Source: Crotalaria pallida (Eukaryota > Streptophyta > Magnoliopsida > Fabales > Fabaceae). Taken from it: a stretch of DNA of 64,000 nt. Of this stretch, positions 42,766 through 53,806 are shown piece by piece; positions within the stretch are counted from its first letter, which is position 1, and every line of letters begins with the position of its first letter. The notes under the pieces are model-generated. The model worked only from the letters and a program-made list of their open reading frames with translations. It was not told the origin of the DNA and did not search any database. Location: NCBI GenBank assembly GCA_037953625.1, contig CM075649.1, forward strand, positions 95,051,290 through 95,115,289, given 5' to 3'. The translations under genes and the position numbers were made by a program.

Positions 42766-44462
42766 GTGGAAAAAAAATAAAGACGCGTGGACCACTCATT
42801 TTGGCTTCCTATAGAAGCAACAAATGGTGGCCACCCATTTTTCTCAGCCATGCAACACAAAATCACTACCAACACAACATCTCAACACAAAACAACATAA
42901 CCCAACAATATTGCACCCTCCCATCTCATATTCGGTCCCTTCTCCCTCCATTAGGGTTCCAATTTCTTCATCAAAATCTAACCCCTTGATCATCAAACTT
43001 AGCCATTTTCAATATCATCAAGCTAATAAAAATGAGTTAGAAACCCTCATTTATTTCCCCATCTCATTCGATCTCTCTCTCTCTCTCTCTCTCCCTATTT
43101 CCTTGGTTTTCTTCAACCCACAATATGGAGAACCACTAGCTTCATGCAAAACAATCAAGACCAAGGCAAGGAGGACTCTCTACCCAAGTAAAACACTCTC
43201 AATAGGGTTGTCTACCACCATTGGATTTTGGCTCTCTTGAGGTGACAAGCTAGACTAAAGAGGTTCAAGGTCCCAAGGTTCTAGGCTAGGGCAAAGAGAA
43301 AAGGCACTCATCTCACTACTTTGAGGTAAGGGGGTGGGTGTTGGTTTGATCTAGAAATGGGTATCCCTATAGTTATAATGATTTTCTAGGAGTTAGGTGG
43401 TTAGAAAAATTAAGGAGAAAACCCTAGGTAGTGAGCTAGGGCATGGTTAGTATTAGAAAATTAATGCATAAAAATGAACCTAGAAAATATATTTAGGAAA
43501 TGGGTATGTAGTACGGAAATTTGATTATGAATTTATGTTTAAATATTTAGTGATTGGTTATGATTTATGATGATAAAATGCTTATTGTGAAATATATGTG
43601 TGACTCACTTGGACATGGCTAATTATATTTATTTGATGGAAATGAAGAGTGATAATCTGGATATAGTACATTATATGTGTTTATTGAAATTGGAATAGAT
43701 TATAATTTGATTATTTATGGAATGGTGATTTTGTTATAATTAATGGACTGGAATTGTTGATAATGAAAAATGGTAATGGTAACTAAAGTGGAAACTGATC
43801 AGGGCCCGGAACACTAGGTACCCGGCTAGGTATTCCAATTACCTGTTAAGGCCAATTACCTGCCAGACCAATTACCCATCAGGCCAAACCACCCTGTAGG
43901 CGTCGGGTGACCCACAGGATCAGTTTTCCACACCAATAATTGGAATAAATAATGGAATGATAAAAATGTACATAGTCCTACATGTTATGGTCTGGATGAG
44001 TGTAAAGTCCTGGGCAGGTGCTCCAAGTCCCTAGACAGGTGTTCCAATTACCTAGCGGATACTCAAAATCCTAGTGGTGTACAATAAAAAGGAAAAAGGG
44101 AAAATTTGGTATGTAGATCTCTGTTTGGGGTTACATACATTATTAGGAATAGGATTGGTGTGTAGATCTCTGTTTGGGGTTATACACATTATAGAAAATG
44201 GATAAAGGAAAGGATAAATAGAAAATGGAATTAATAAGGAAATTAAAGGAAATAAATAATGTGAGTAGTCGGGAAAATGTTAAGCATTGAAATGGTATTC
44301 TGATTTTGTGTTAAGGTGAATTGTGATATAATTGATACTTTGCTATTTGTGTTTGGACTAGTGGATTTAATATGTCTATATGGAAACTGCAATTCTATTT
44401 CATGTGCAATGCTCACTCCCTTAACATTTTTCAGGTTCTGAGATCGAGCTAGCACAACCCCG

Positions 44463-44497
44463 GGCCGAGCAGGTGCACTCTCCCTCACAGGGAGAGT
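44463..44497 (+). promoter_or_regulatory. Conserved GGCCGAGCAGG and stem-loop of LTR B
   Basis: GGCCGAGCAGG, three bases, then ACTCTCCCT-CAC-AGGGAGAGT: a perfect 9-bp stem with a 3-nt loop. Confidence 0.55.
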
Positions 44498-44927
44498 AGA
44501 TTTTAGTATTTTAGGACATGGAAATGTCCTGGGCCCCTTCATCATGACAATGATGTGATATCTTTTGATTGTGAAAATGTAAATAGTTGCTTTTGTGGGG
44601 CCCAGGACAGCCTCTTAGATATAAGGGGTGTTTTGATGGATTTGTTAAATATAAACTTGTATATATATGCTTCCGCTTACTACTCTGATGACTAATGGAT
44701 CCTTATGGCATTATGATGCACTGTTTATATCAAGTCCTGCTGGCTTTTGGAAATGAAATATGAATGAATGTTTATCAGGTGCAGGATTCAATTAATTTTT
44801 GGAAAGTCTTAAAAACAAAGGAAACTCCGTCCGTTTGACGTGGATTTTAATTAATTAAAAAGGAATTTTTAAGTACACTAATTTAATGTATGGGTAATTA
44901 TGGGTAAAATAGCTTAGGTGTTACAAT

Positions 44928-44940
44928 TGCTCTGATACCA
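44928..44940 (-). other. Primer-binding site of the reverse Tekay/Del-like element
   Basis: The - strand reads TGGTATCAGAGCA, five bases from the LTR end at 44946. Confidence 0.8.
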
Positions 44941-45662
44941 CTAAGTGTGACGACCCAACTATTTAATCCTTAATTACTTATAAATAAAGTAGAGAAAATT
45001 TTTTGCCAAAATAAGTTTATAACTTTATCATTTCAAAAAGCGGAAGCAACTTATACATAATATCCTTACCAAATAAAGCATAGAAGTTTTACAACTTTAT
45101 AATACAATAGTTCAAACTCTAAAGTAAACAAAATATACTCCGAGCTACTTAATATACTAATAGTAACCCAGAGCATGGTTCTTCAAACTCCGACATTGGA
45201 AAGGGAATTTTGCATCCATTGCCAGCACTATTCTTCCCTTTGGAAGATAGGACCTCCATCACCTACAAGGGCAACAAGGGAGTAAGTCATAGCTAATCAC
45301 GTTAAAACAAATGATAATAATAGTGGCTAAAAACAACAAGCACAAGTAATGACAATTTACAAATGCATGTTCATATGTCAAACCCTTTTTACTCAAGTAA
45401 TTAATCTTATTGTAACATCCCGAATTTTAATTCTAATAATAATTAGAATAATGGTAAGATTTGGAAGTAAGGATCATCCTAGAAGGGATTTAAAATGATG
45501 TATTAGGAGTGCTTTGAGTGCCATATAGGAGCCAAGGAGCATTGGCATCGAAAAGCAAATTTAAAGAAGACCAAACGAGTGTTAAAAATCGATTTTTCGG
45601 TATTATAAACACCCAACGTTAGGAAATTCAAAATAAAAGATTTAAGACTCAAAACACAATTC

Positions 45663-45728
45663 CCACCGTTGGATATGAAGGTATGATTTTTAGGAAGTTA
45701 CTCGTCAAATTTGAGCAAGATCCGACGG
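45663..45728 (+). repeat. Conserved LTR inverted motif in LTR C
   Basis: CCACCGTTGGAT at 45663 and ATCCGACGG at 45720. Confidence 0.65.
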
Positions 45729-45809
45729 TGAACGAAGAAGTTATGGCTATTTGAAGTTGGGAGAAAATAGTTGAAAAATAGAAAAGCCAACTAGCAGTAT
45801 CTGATCATT

Positions 45810-45886
45810 TTACTCGAGTATTTTGTGAAATACTCGCGTATTTTGGGTCAAAATACTCGAGTATTGGCAGAAATACTCGAGTATTC
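45810..45886. repeat. Palindrome cassette of LTR C (ACTCGAGTATTT core)
   Basis: Three ACTCGAGTATT palindromes and one ACTCGCGTATT variant. The core and its TATTT extension match the cassettes of the copia Sirevirus at 14446. Confidence 0.8.
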
Positions 45887-47317
45887 TGCGGTCTGCAACA
45901 TTAAATTAGTGTTTTGGGTGCTGAAACTCCCATTTCAACCCCTCCCTCTCTCTCTCCGCCCAGCACCACCTCCAACCACCACCACCGGAGCTCATGGCCG
46001 CCACCCCACCTCCTTGTTCCTCCTCCTCCTCATAGACCCTTTCTTTCCCTCTCCTCCCTCTTAGTCTCCTTCTCTCTCTTTCCCTCATCTCTTTCCCTCT
46101 CCTCCTCCTTCCTCCGGCGGATCCGCCGCCACCAGAGCCGCCCCAAGAGTCACCACCCATCACCACCTTCTTCCTCCTCCATCTCTTTCTCTCCCTATTA
46201 AGCTCTCTCTCCATTGCCTCACTTTCTCTCTCTCCCTCTCCACCCACACACACCGCCGCCACTACACCGGCCAATCACCACCATCGTCGACCCAGCTTAC
46301 CGCCGCCGCCATCAAAGGCCCCTTTCTCCCTCCTTCCCTTGATCTCTCTACCGTGCTCTCTCTCTCCTCCCGGTGTCGAAGAGCAACACGGTCACCGTGA
46401 TCGAGATCGATAGTCCCCACCGTGCTTGGAATCGAAGATTGGGGAAGCTTAGGATCAAGCTTGAGCCGAGCTAAAGCGTGAGTCGGGGAGTAAAGCGCCA
46501 AATTTAAGGTTACCCCTCACTATCACCGATTAAGGTAAGGGATTTCATTACCAGTCCTTAAGGGGTGTATTTCTGGGTAGTTATATCTATCGCTAGGACC
46601 GGGGGAAATGTTAATTGTTAATGAACCTTAGAGTAGCCCGCTAATAATGAAGGAAGATAATTAGGAAAGAAAATTTAGTTAAAGAAGAGTTGAACCAATT
46701 AGCAACGAAATAAACGGAATAATAATAGAAAGAAATAAATAAACAGAATTATAAGAACGAGTGAGTAGCGTAAGTGAGAAAAGGGATAAATTAGAGATTA
46801 ACTATGGAGAGCCGGAATTAAATAAAGAAAGTGTAGGGATGAGTTGAGAACTAAATTCGGATAAAATAAGGTTAATAGAAATAAATGGAGTGATTGAGTA
46901 ATTAGCCATTAGAGGAAAGAAATAAACGGAAAATAAGAAAAAGAGAGTTAACGGAAAAAAAAGGAAATAATATAATTGGTTCTAAATGCATGAGCTAGGT
47001 ATTATTAAATATGAGTGATGTAGGAAAAAGAAACAAAGGAAGAGAAGAAGAAAAAGAAAAGAAAGAGAATGGAATTAATTGAGAGTTAGTAACAAGAGTT
47101 AAAATATAAAGCATATGACCAAGTTAGGTAGAGTTAATTAAAGGTAAGAATAAACTAGTAAAGTGAAATATTGAAAATAGTGGAAAGTAAATAATGTGAT
47201 GATAAGTCCCTAAATAGCGGAATGAGAGAAAAGGGAATAACACAGTAAACCAGAAAAAGAGGCTGAGAAACAGAAAAAGAGAAAGAAAAAGAAAGAGAAA
47301 AAAGGTAAAAGATAAAA

Positions 47318-47545
47318 ATCCGATGCGGGCCTGAGAAGGCGTATCGGCATCGATGCGAACCTGTGAGGGCGTGTCGATTGAAAAGGAAAGATGAAAGTCC
47401 GATGCGGGCCTGAGAAGGCGTATCGGCATCGATGCGAGCCTGTGAGGGCGTGTCGATTAGAAAGGAAAGACGGAAGTCCGATGCGGGCCTGAGAAGGCGT
47501 ATCGGCAACGATGCGAGTCTGTGAGGGCGTGTCGATTAAAAAGAA
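47318..47545 (+). repeat. Minisatellite of LTR C (about 78 bp, 3 copies)
   Basis: Each unit has CGATGCGGGCCTGAGAAGGC, GTATCGGCA and CCTGTGAGGGCGTGTCGATT followed by an AAAGGAAAGA spacer. It occupies the position of the 52-bp array in LTR A but is unrelated in sequence. Confidence 0.85.
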
Positions 47546-47959
47546 TATGAATGGAAAATGGATAAAGGATATGGAGTGTATGCAGATCACTGATTTGTGG
47601 TTGTAACAGCCTAAACTTTGTTTTTAAATGAAATAATTAATAAAAACCTTAGAAAAATTGGAAAAGTGACTTAATGAATTTTGGTAGATAGGTGAGTGGT
47701 GATTATAGGTCTTAGGGGTTGTATAGAAGGCAATTGTGGCTTTGGGCAAAGTCAAATAAGCGAAATCGGGAGTTAAATCGGCGTTTTAGATGTTAGAAAT
47801 CGACTGAAAAGAGAAAATTAGAAATTTATTATAGGAATCTAAGAAAATAAATTCCACCGTTGGATATGAAGTTTATGGGGTGAAGAAGCATGTCTAAAAA
47901 TTTGGACCCGATCCGACGGTTAACGAAAAAGTTACGGCAAATCGAAGTTTGGAAATTCT

Positions 47960-48240
47960 GGTGCACGCCCAGGCGCACCGGTGCACGCCCAGGCGCACCA
48001 CTGTTTATTGGTGCACCAACTCAGGAGTTTTTTCGCTCAGGCGCACCGTTCCGTGCGCTCAGGCGCGCGCAAATGGCACCAGCCACGCACCAGTTTCGTT
48101 CTGGCGCGCCATTTCCTCCAACATCCAGCAGCTGGCGCATCAGCCATGCACCAACTTGGTGCTGATGCTGATCCTGCGCTCAGGCGCAAAAATCTGGCGC
48201 TCAGGCGCGCGACGCACGCCAGATCAGATCTGGTGCGTCC
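47960..48240. repeat. Palindrome cassette of LTR D (GCGCTCAGGCGC core)
   Basis: About eight to ten variants of GCGC(C/T)CAGGCGC and GGTGCACGCCCAGGCGCACC, much GC-richer than the surrounding LTR. It begins 41 bases after the ATCCGACGG arm. Confidence 0.8.
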
Positions 48241-49782
48241 AAAATCAGCTTGGTGGCTAAGTTTTTGATTCTTGCCACACGATCCTTCAGCACCATGGCA
48301 AGGAAATTAAGACACATAAAACCCTTCATTCCTTCACACTCCCCTACCAAAGCAACTCATCATCCTCATAAGATTCTCTCCATCTCCAAGACCATCTTCA
48401 TCACATTTCCAATCACAAATCCACCATACACCTTGATTCTTGGGCACCTCAACCCAAAATCAACCAAAACCACCAAGCTCCATCAAGCTTTCACCATGGA
48501 TATTGTTTGAAGCTCATTCCTCTTCCTCCTTGGCTCACACGAATCACTCCCACCTTCACTCTTCTTGGTTTTTCAATTTTTCACCATTGATTTGGGTAAG
48601 TAAACTTCATGCCATGAGTTATTTTCCTTTCCATTTCAACTTTCCTTGACTCATAGAAATTGAGCTCTAAAACCCTAGGATTCTTGCACTTTTTGCTATA
48701 TAGGGATTGTGTTTCAAGCCTTCCAACTCAAACCAAGGCAAAGACAAGGATCACTTCATCATTTCCTTATTGAGGTGGCAAGCTAGACTTAGGAAGTTCT
48801 AAGTTTCCAAGACTTTGAGCTAGGGCTCACTAAGGTTCTATTTTCTCTTTACTAATTTAAGGTAAGGAGTGGGTTATAGTGAGTATTACCTTACTCTGGG
48901 GTTTAGTTTGCAATATGCATATAATGAGTACTAAGATTTTTGTGTTAGTTTAGGTTGATATAATATAGAATAATTGTTAAAATAGAATTTATGACTTAGG
49001 GAAAATATTTAGATGTTGATATTGATATGTTTAATCTTTATATTTGGTGATGTTGATGATTTAAATGCTATGTTGTTACATGACTTGGAAAATGATATGG
49101 TTTAGAATTCAAGGCAAAGAATGTCACTAATGAATAAAGTAAATAATAATGAAAGTGCAGTTGAATTGAGGATCGGTGCATTGATAGACTAGGTGCCCCT
49201 GCCGGGTGTGCCAAATTCCTAAGGGCCAAGTGCTCAACCAGGCTAAAATCCCATTAGGTACAATTTCCTGTTAGGCATCAATGCACCAAGACTCAATTCA
49301 CTGCCGGACTAAAAGATTTAAAATGTGTTGAGAATGTGAAAAGTGAATGAATTCAAATAACTAATGTAATTTAACTGTGGAAATTTTATAAAAGCATAGC
49401 CTAACAGGTGAAGCCTTTTGGGTATAAAAGCCCTGGTTGAGCGAGAGACCCTTGGGTGTACCAAATTCCTGGCAGGAGCGTTAAACTCCTAGTGATGCAA
49501 ACCGGTTATAACCGGGAGTGTTGTACAGACGTGGTAAGTCGTTATCGCGCTGTGGGTGCGAACGCAGTAAAGACGTGACTGGGACGCACTGAATGAGAAA
49601 CTGATGAATATTTTAATAATGAATTATGATGTGATGAGCTTATTTATCTTGTGATTAAATTGTTATATGTGTATGGCTTAGTGTTGCATTATGTCTTAAT
49701 TGGAAACTGCCTCCCCATTTTATGTGTAATACTCACTCCTTACTATCACCACAGGTACTGAGGAAGAGTTTGCACAAGATCA

Positions 49783-49818
49783 GGCCGAGCAGGAGTACTC
49801 TCCCTCGCAGGGAGAGTA
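49783..49818 (+). promoter_or_regulatory. Conserved GGCCGAGCAGG and stem-loop of LTR D
   Basis: The motif is followed by TACTCTCCCT-CGC-AGGGAGAGTA, a perfect 10-bp stem with a 3-nt loop. Confidence 0.55.
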
Positions 49819-50709
49819 GGTCACTTATTATTATATAGGACATGGAAATGTCCTGGGCCCGATGATGTGAATCCTTTTTGTTGTATATAAATGTAAATAG
49901 CTTTTGGGGGCCCAGGACGACTCCTTTTGGGAAGGGGTCTATTTTGGGGAAAAACTGTTTTCCTAACTTGTTTATATTCCGCTAACTCTGATGACTAGAT
50001 TCTGATGTTTTAAACTTGTTTCTGATGCGTGCACGAAGATGCACTAGTTGATTTATATATGTGAATAGCCCTGCTGGCTTTGAAATTTTAAAATGTGTTA
50101 TTTATCAGGTTGCAGGAAAACAGAAATTTTGGAAAAGTCTTAAAAACAAACGAAATTTTGGAGATTTTCTTATGAATTAAAAATAACTAAGAGTTTTTAC
50201 TAATCAATTTATAAGTTTAAAATGAAATTTTCAAGTTGCTATTTTTTTTTAATTTTAATTAAGGGTATAAAAGGGTAAATAAACTTAGGTGTTACAGTGG
50301 TTGCATACACTGTGCGTAGATCTCTGATTTGAGGTTACGTATAAGGGAAAAACGAATAAAGGAAAATGGAAAGGATAAAGGGTAATGAGAATGAAATAAA
50401 AAGGAAATTTAAACGGAAATACAAATGGAAAATGAGAATAAAAAGGAAAATAACGAAAGTAATGAGGAACAAGAATAATTAGAGGTTAGGGGTTATCTAA
50501 AAGTAAACAATTAGAAAGAAAAAGAATTGAGAAACAGTTAGGAGGTAAAAAGGAAAAGAAGAGCATAAATTAAGTAGTATAGCATAGGCTTGAATGGTCT
50601 TGGTGTGTCGTATATATCTGCTTAGAAATCTCTCTTTTAAGTTCTGTGTGATGCTTCCCCTGTGTGGTTAATATTTTTCAGCTACACAAGTGGAGCATAC
50701 ACTAGTGCT

Positions 50710-50743
50710 GGCCGAGCAGGATTACAAGTTCCACTACGTGGAA
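50710..50743 (+). promoter_or_regulatory. Conserved GGCCGAGCAGG and stem-loop of LTR C
   Basis: The motif is followed eight bases later by TTCCAC-TAC-GTGGAA, a 6-bp stem extendable by one G-T pair. Confidence 0.5.
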
Positions 50744-51083
50744 TGTATTTTACTTATTTTGGAGTGGATAATTACTTTTTGTGAATTATTTATGAATTAG
50801 TAGCTTGCCCTGAAATTTGTATCCATCGGGCGTTAGGATCTGTTATAATTATTAAACTATTGTTGTTTACGTTTTTAAACAATTCTGGACTGACAGGTTT
50901 TTAGAAGAAAATTTTTGGGAAGTCCGGAAAACAGAGGAAACTCTGCCGGATTTTCGTAAAACCTTTTATAAGAAATTAAAATCAAAAATGAATTTTCAAA
51001 CTCCGATTTTAATAAAACCTAAAATTTACTAATAAAAGTGAGAGTGTTACACTTATTGTTAATGGCATGATGCATGCTAATCT

Positions 51084-53806
51084 TGTAACACCCCGATTTA
51101 TATTTAAAAGTTTAACAAACTTAGTGAAAATAAAATGGTGAATTAAAATTTTTCTTAATACAAGACAAGTTCATAAATACAAATTGGGGAATTCATTCAT
51201 AATATACATCACTTCAACCGGAATTCCCTTCTTTCAAATTGTTCGCTGCGCACCCTGATCTTCAAGCTCCTTGATTATGCACCTAAAATGTTAACCACTA
51301 AGGGTGAGACCTTTTCACAACACAGTAGATTAAGAGATAGTAAAAAGGTATAAAATAAAAACTCAAGGATAATAATTAAATCAACCCATGGATTAACAAA
51401 ATGAATCACATTCACTTATTAACAATTTTTAAATATATTCCCATATTCATTCTCTTTCCATGTTTCATAAAACTGTATGTCACCACACGGTCAGAGGCCA
51501 ACAACCCACTTATACATTGTATGTCTCCTCACGGTCAGAGGACAACATACAAACCATATTCTCTTTTTCTTTTTATTTTTGCATCACTAGGAATTAGCGC
51601 ACCTGCTAGGCAATTCGGCACCTGCTAGGGACTTTACACCTGTCAGGACTGAGACACCCATTAGGCATCACCCGTTAGGACAACGCAATTAATTACCTTT
51701 CCATTAATTATCCATTTTTCACAATTCCAGTTCACATTTTATTATCTTTTTCAGGTGGTCATGCAGTGTATTGATCCATTGGCGCACCGACGCCTAACGG
51801 GAATTTAGGACCTAATGGGCAATTCGCCTGACAGGCAATTAGGCCCTAGCAGGCAATTCACCACCTAGCAGGGCACCTAGTGTGCCGGGGCATCCAAGGA
51901 TCAACTACACTGCATTCCTTTTATTCCATATCACAACTCATTCACAAAAGTCAAGCACAACATACACATCATTTATCAAATACTCGGAGAATTGCAAGTA
52001 ATATCAAATATTCATTTTCACCACTTTTATCGGACCCAATCATTCCTTTAATTTATAAATCAAACCATAATTTACCAAGTATTTCACAAATCACATATTT
52101 CCAACATTCTTCACACGCAAACATTTCAAGTTATATCTATATATAAATTCATTTCAAATTCCAGTTTATTGTTTCTTTTTACATCACATTTCCATTTTCA
52201 ATGTTTATAAACACACGACCGATTACTCACATATAGGGTCACATTTCGAATAATCACATATAAAACTCTTAGCGAGCATATCAATTTAACAACCATCAAC
52301 CAATATCACAAATCAATCGACATACTCAGGTATGTCTCAGAGTACATTGAATGTAAGTCAACTCCCTAGAGTTCTTCACTTCCTACTTTAATATTAATAA
52401 AAAGAGAATTTGACATAAACAATTTAATTACTATAAAATCAACCATAAACATACTAATCACCCCTAAATCAACTTTAAATTTAAGCCATTTTGCTACCCA
52501 CAACCCGGTCTAAGTATTAAACTCAAATCCTATTATACACCCTAACTATCCCTAACCCAAAGTGTGGAAAAGAGACTCCCCTTACCTTGGAAATCCTAGT
52601 CATAGTGGCAGAGTCATTTTTACATCCGCGATTTGCTCCGGGGTCAGGGTTAATAATAACGTGCTGAATTTAAATAGAGACATATGTTAAAACTAATTAT
52701 AACATATATATATATATCAAATAAATTCATTTCTGTCAAAATAATAAATATATATCATTATACAATAAAGATATATAACTTTTTTTTCCAAAACATCTAT
52801 TTATTTGAAAATATAGGGATAATAAAAATATAGACGGATCGTCGAATAAATTACATGGATGGATAGAGGGAGTTGAGGAGATTATATACCTAAGAAGGAT
52901 TTGAGATTGAATGGTCGGATCTTCAGTAATCGGATCGAGAAAATTGAAATTCCAAAGTTTTGCTCTATCTCTGTGTCGCCCTTTCTTTCTCTCTCCGTAG
53001 CACTTTCTTTCTTCTTCTTATTGTTTTTGCTCTTTCACTTAAGTTTTGTGGCCCTTGCTTTTGTTTCTCGTGGTGGCCTTCGGGCCACATGTTTTATATA
53101 TATATATTTTTTTTCTTTTGGGTTACGGTGGGGCTGGTAGATTTAGGAAAGTATATATATTTTAACAACGTGCTCTTATTTGTGGGTCAATGCATGTAGG
53201 TATTTTGGGTTATAACTAAAATTTTGACGATCCAAATCATAAAATACATTTTAGTAAAACAATATTGTATTTTTAATTACTCAAAACTAATTAGAAAATA
53301 ATAAAGTTACCGGTCCCTCCGGATAGCTATTGCGTAATAAAAATTATCAAAATTCAAAACTAAATATATTTTCTTAATCTTGATATTAAACTTGATAATA
53401 TATAATATTTAAAATTTTGAAGTAGAAGATTATTATATATAACTTAAACAGGTAATATATTAAACTAGTCCAGAAGCTAAAAATAAAATAGCCTCCGAAC
53501 AATATGAAAATTTACAGGGACGCTCAAATATTAAGTTAAACATATTTTTCTGAAGAAACTGTTTATAAAAATGCCTCTAAGGCTTGCCACTTGAGCTCTC
53601 TGTCAAAATGTTAATTAAACTAAATAAAAGTACTACTTTATTTTTGGAAAACGTATGATAACAAATTTTTACTTATTTCAATTACGAAACGTATTCCAAA
53701 TATAATGATGAAATCAGAATTTTATTCCGAGACTCAAATATTGAAAACATCATATTAAATCATTTAATTATTTTGCTAGAGATATTAGAAATAACGGGAT
53801 GTTACA
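51084..53806 (-). repeat. 3' LTR (reverse strand) of the LARD-like element
   Basis: 2723 bp, TGTAACACCCC to GGATGTTACA on the + strand. A minisatellite of about 16-18 bp units (CTAGCAGGCAATTC type) occupies about 51590-51880. Confidence 0.92.

Larger units (their letters stand above)
42265..44925 (+). repeat. LTR B: solo Tekay-like LTR (2661 bp)
   Basis: TGTAACATCCC to GGTGTTACA. The flanks GTTGC and ATTGC (42260-42264, 44926-44930) match at 4 of 5 bases, consistent with a target duplication carrying one mutation. It has the CCACCGTTGGAT/ATCCAACGG pair (42422, 42479), a palindrome cassette, a CT-rich zone, GGCCGAGCAGG (44463) and a stem-loop. No internal region, so it is a solo LTR. It inserted three bases outside the primer-binding site of the reverse gypsy element. 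Confidence 0.85.
47602..50296 (+). repeat. LTR D: solo Tekay-like LTR nested in LTR C (2695 bp)
   Basis: TGTAACAGCC to GGTGTTACA, with the exact 5-bp duplication GTGGT (47597-47601 and 50297-50301). Closest to LTR B in length and in its terminal stem-loop. Contains CCACCGTTGGAT (47854), ATCCGACGG (47911), a palindrome cassette and GGCCGAGCAGG (49783). Confidence 0.9.
45411..51051 (+). repeat. LTR C: solo Tekay-like LTR containing solo LTR D
   Basis: TGTAACATCCCG to GTGTTACA, with the exact 5-bp duplication CTTAT (45406-45410 and 51052-51056). Without the LTR D insertion it is about 2.94 kb. Many blocks match LTR A, for example the AAAGCATATGACCA region near 47110, and the TTCCACTACGTGGAA stem. 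No internal region is present. Confidence 0.9.

Noticed and set aside
45906..46501. Arg/Gly- or Pro-rich frames in LTR C
   Set aside because: Same pyrimidine-rich LTR zone as in LTR A; no domain and frames on both strands.
47124..47590. Repeating DTPSQARI-type frames on the - strand
   Set aside because: Direct translation of the 78-bp minisatellite in three registers.
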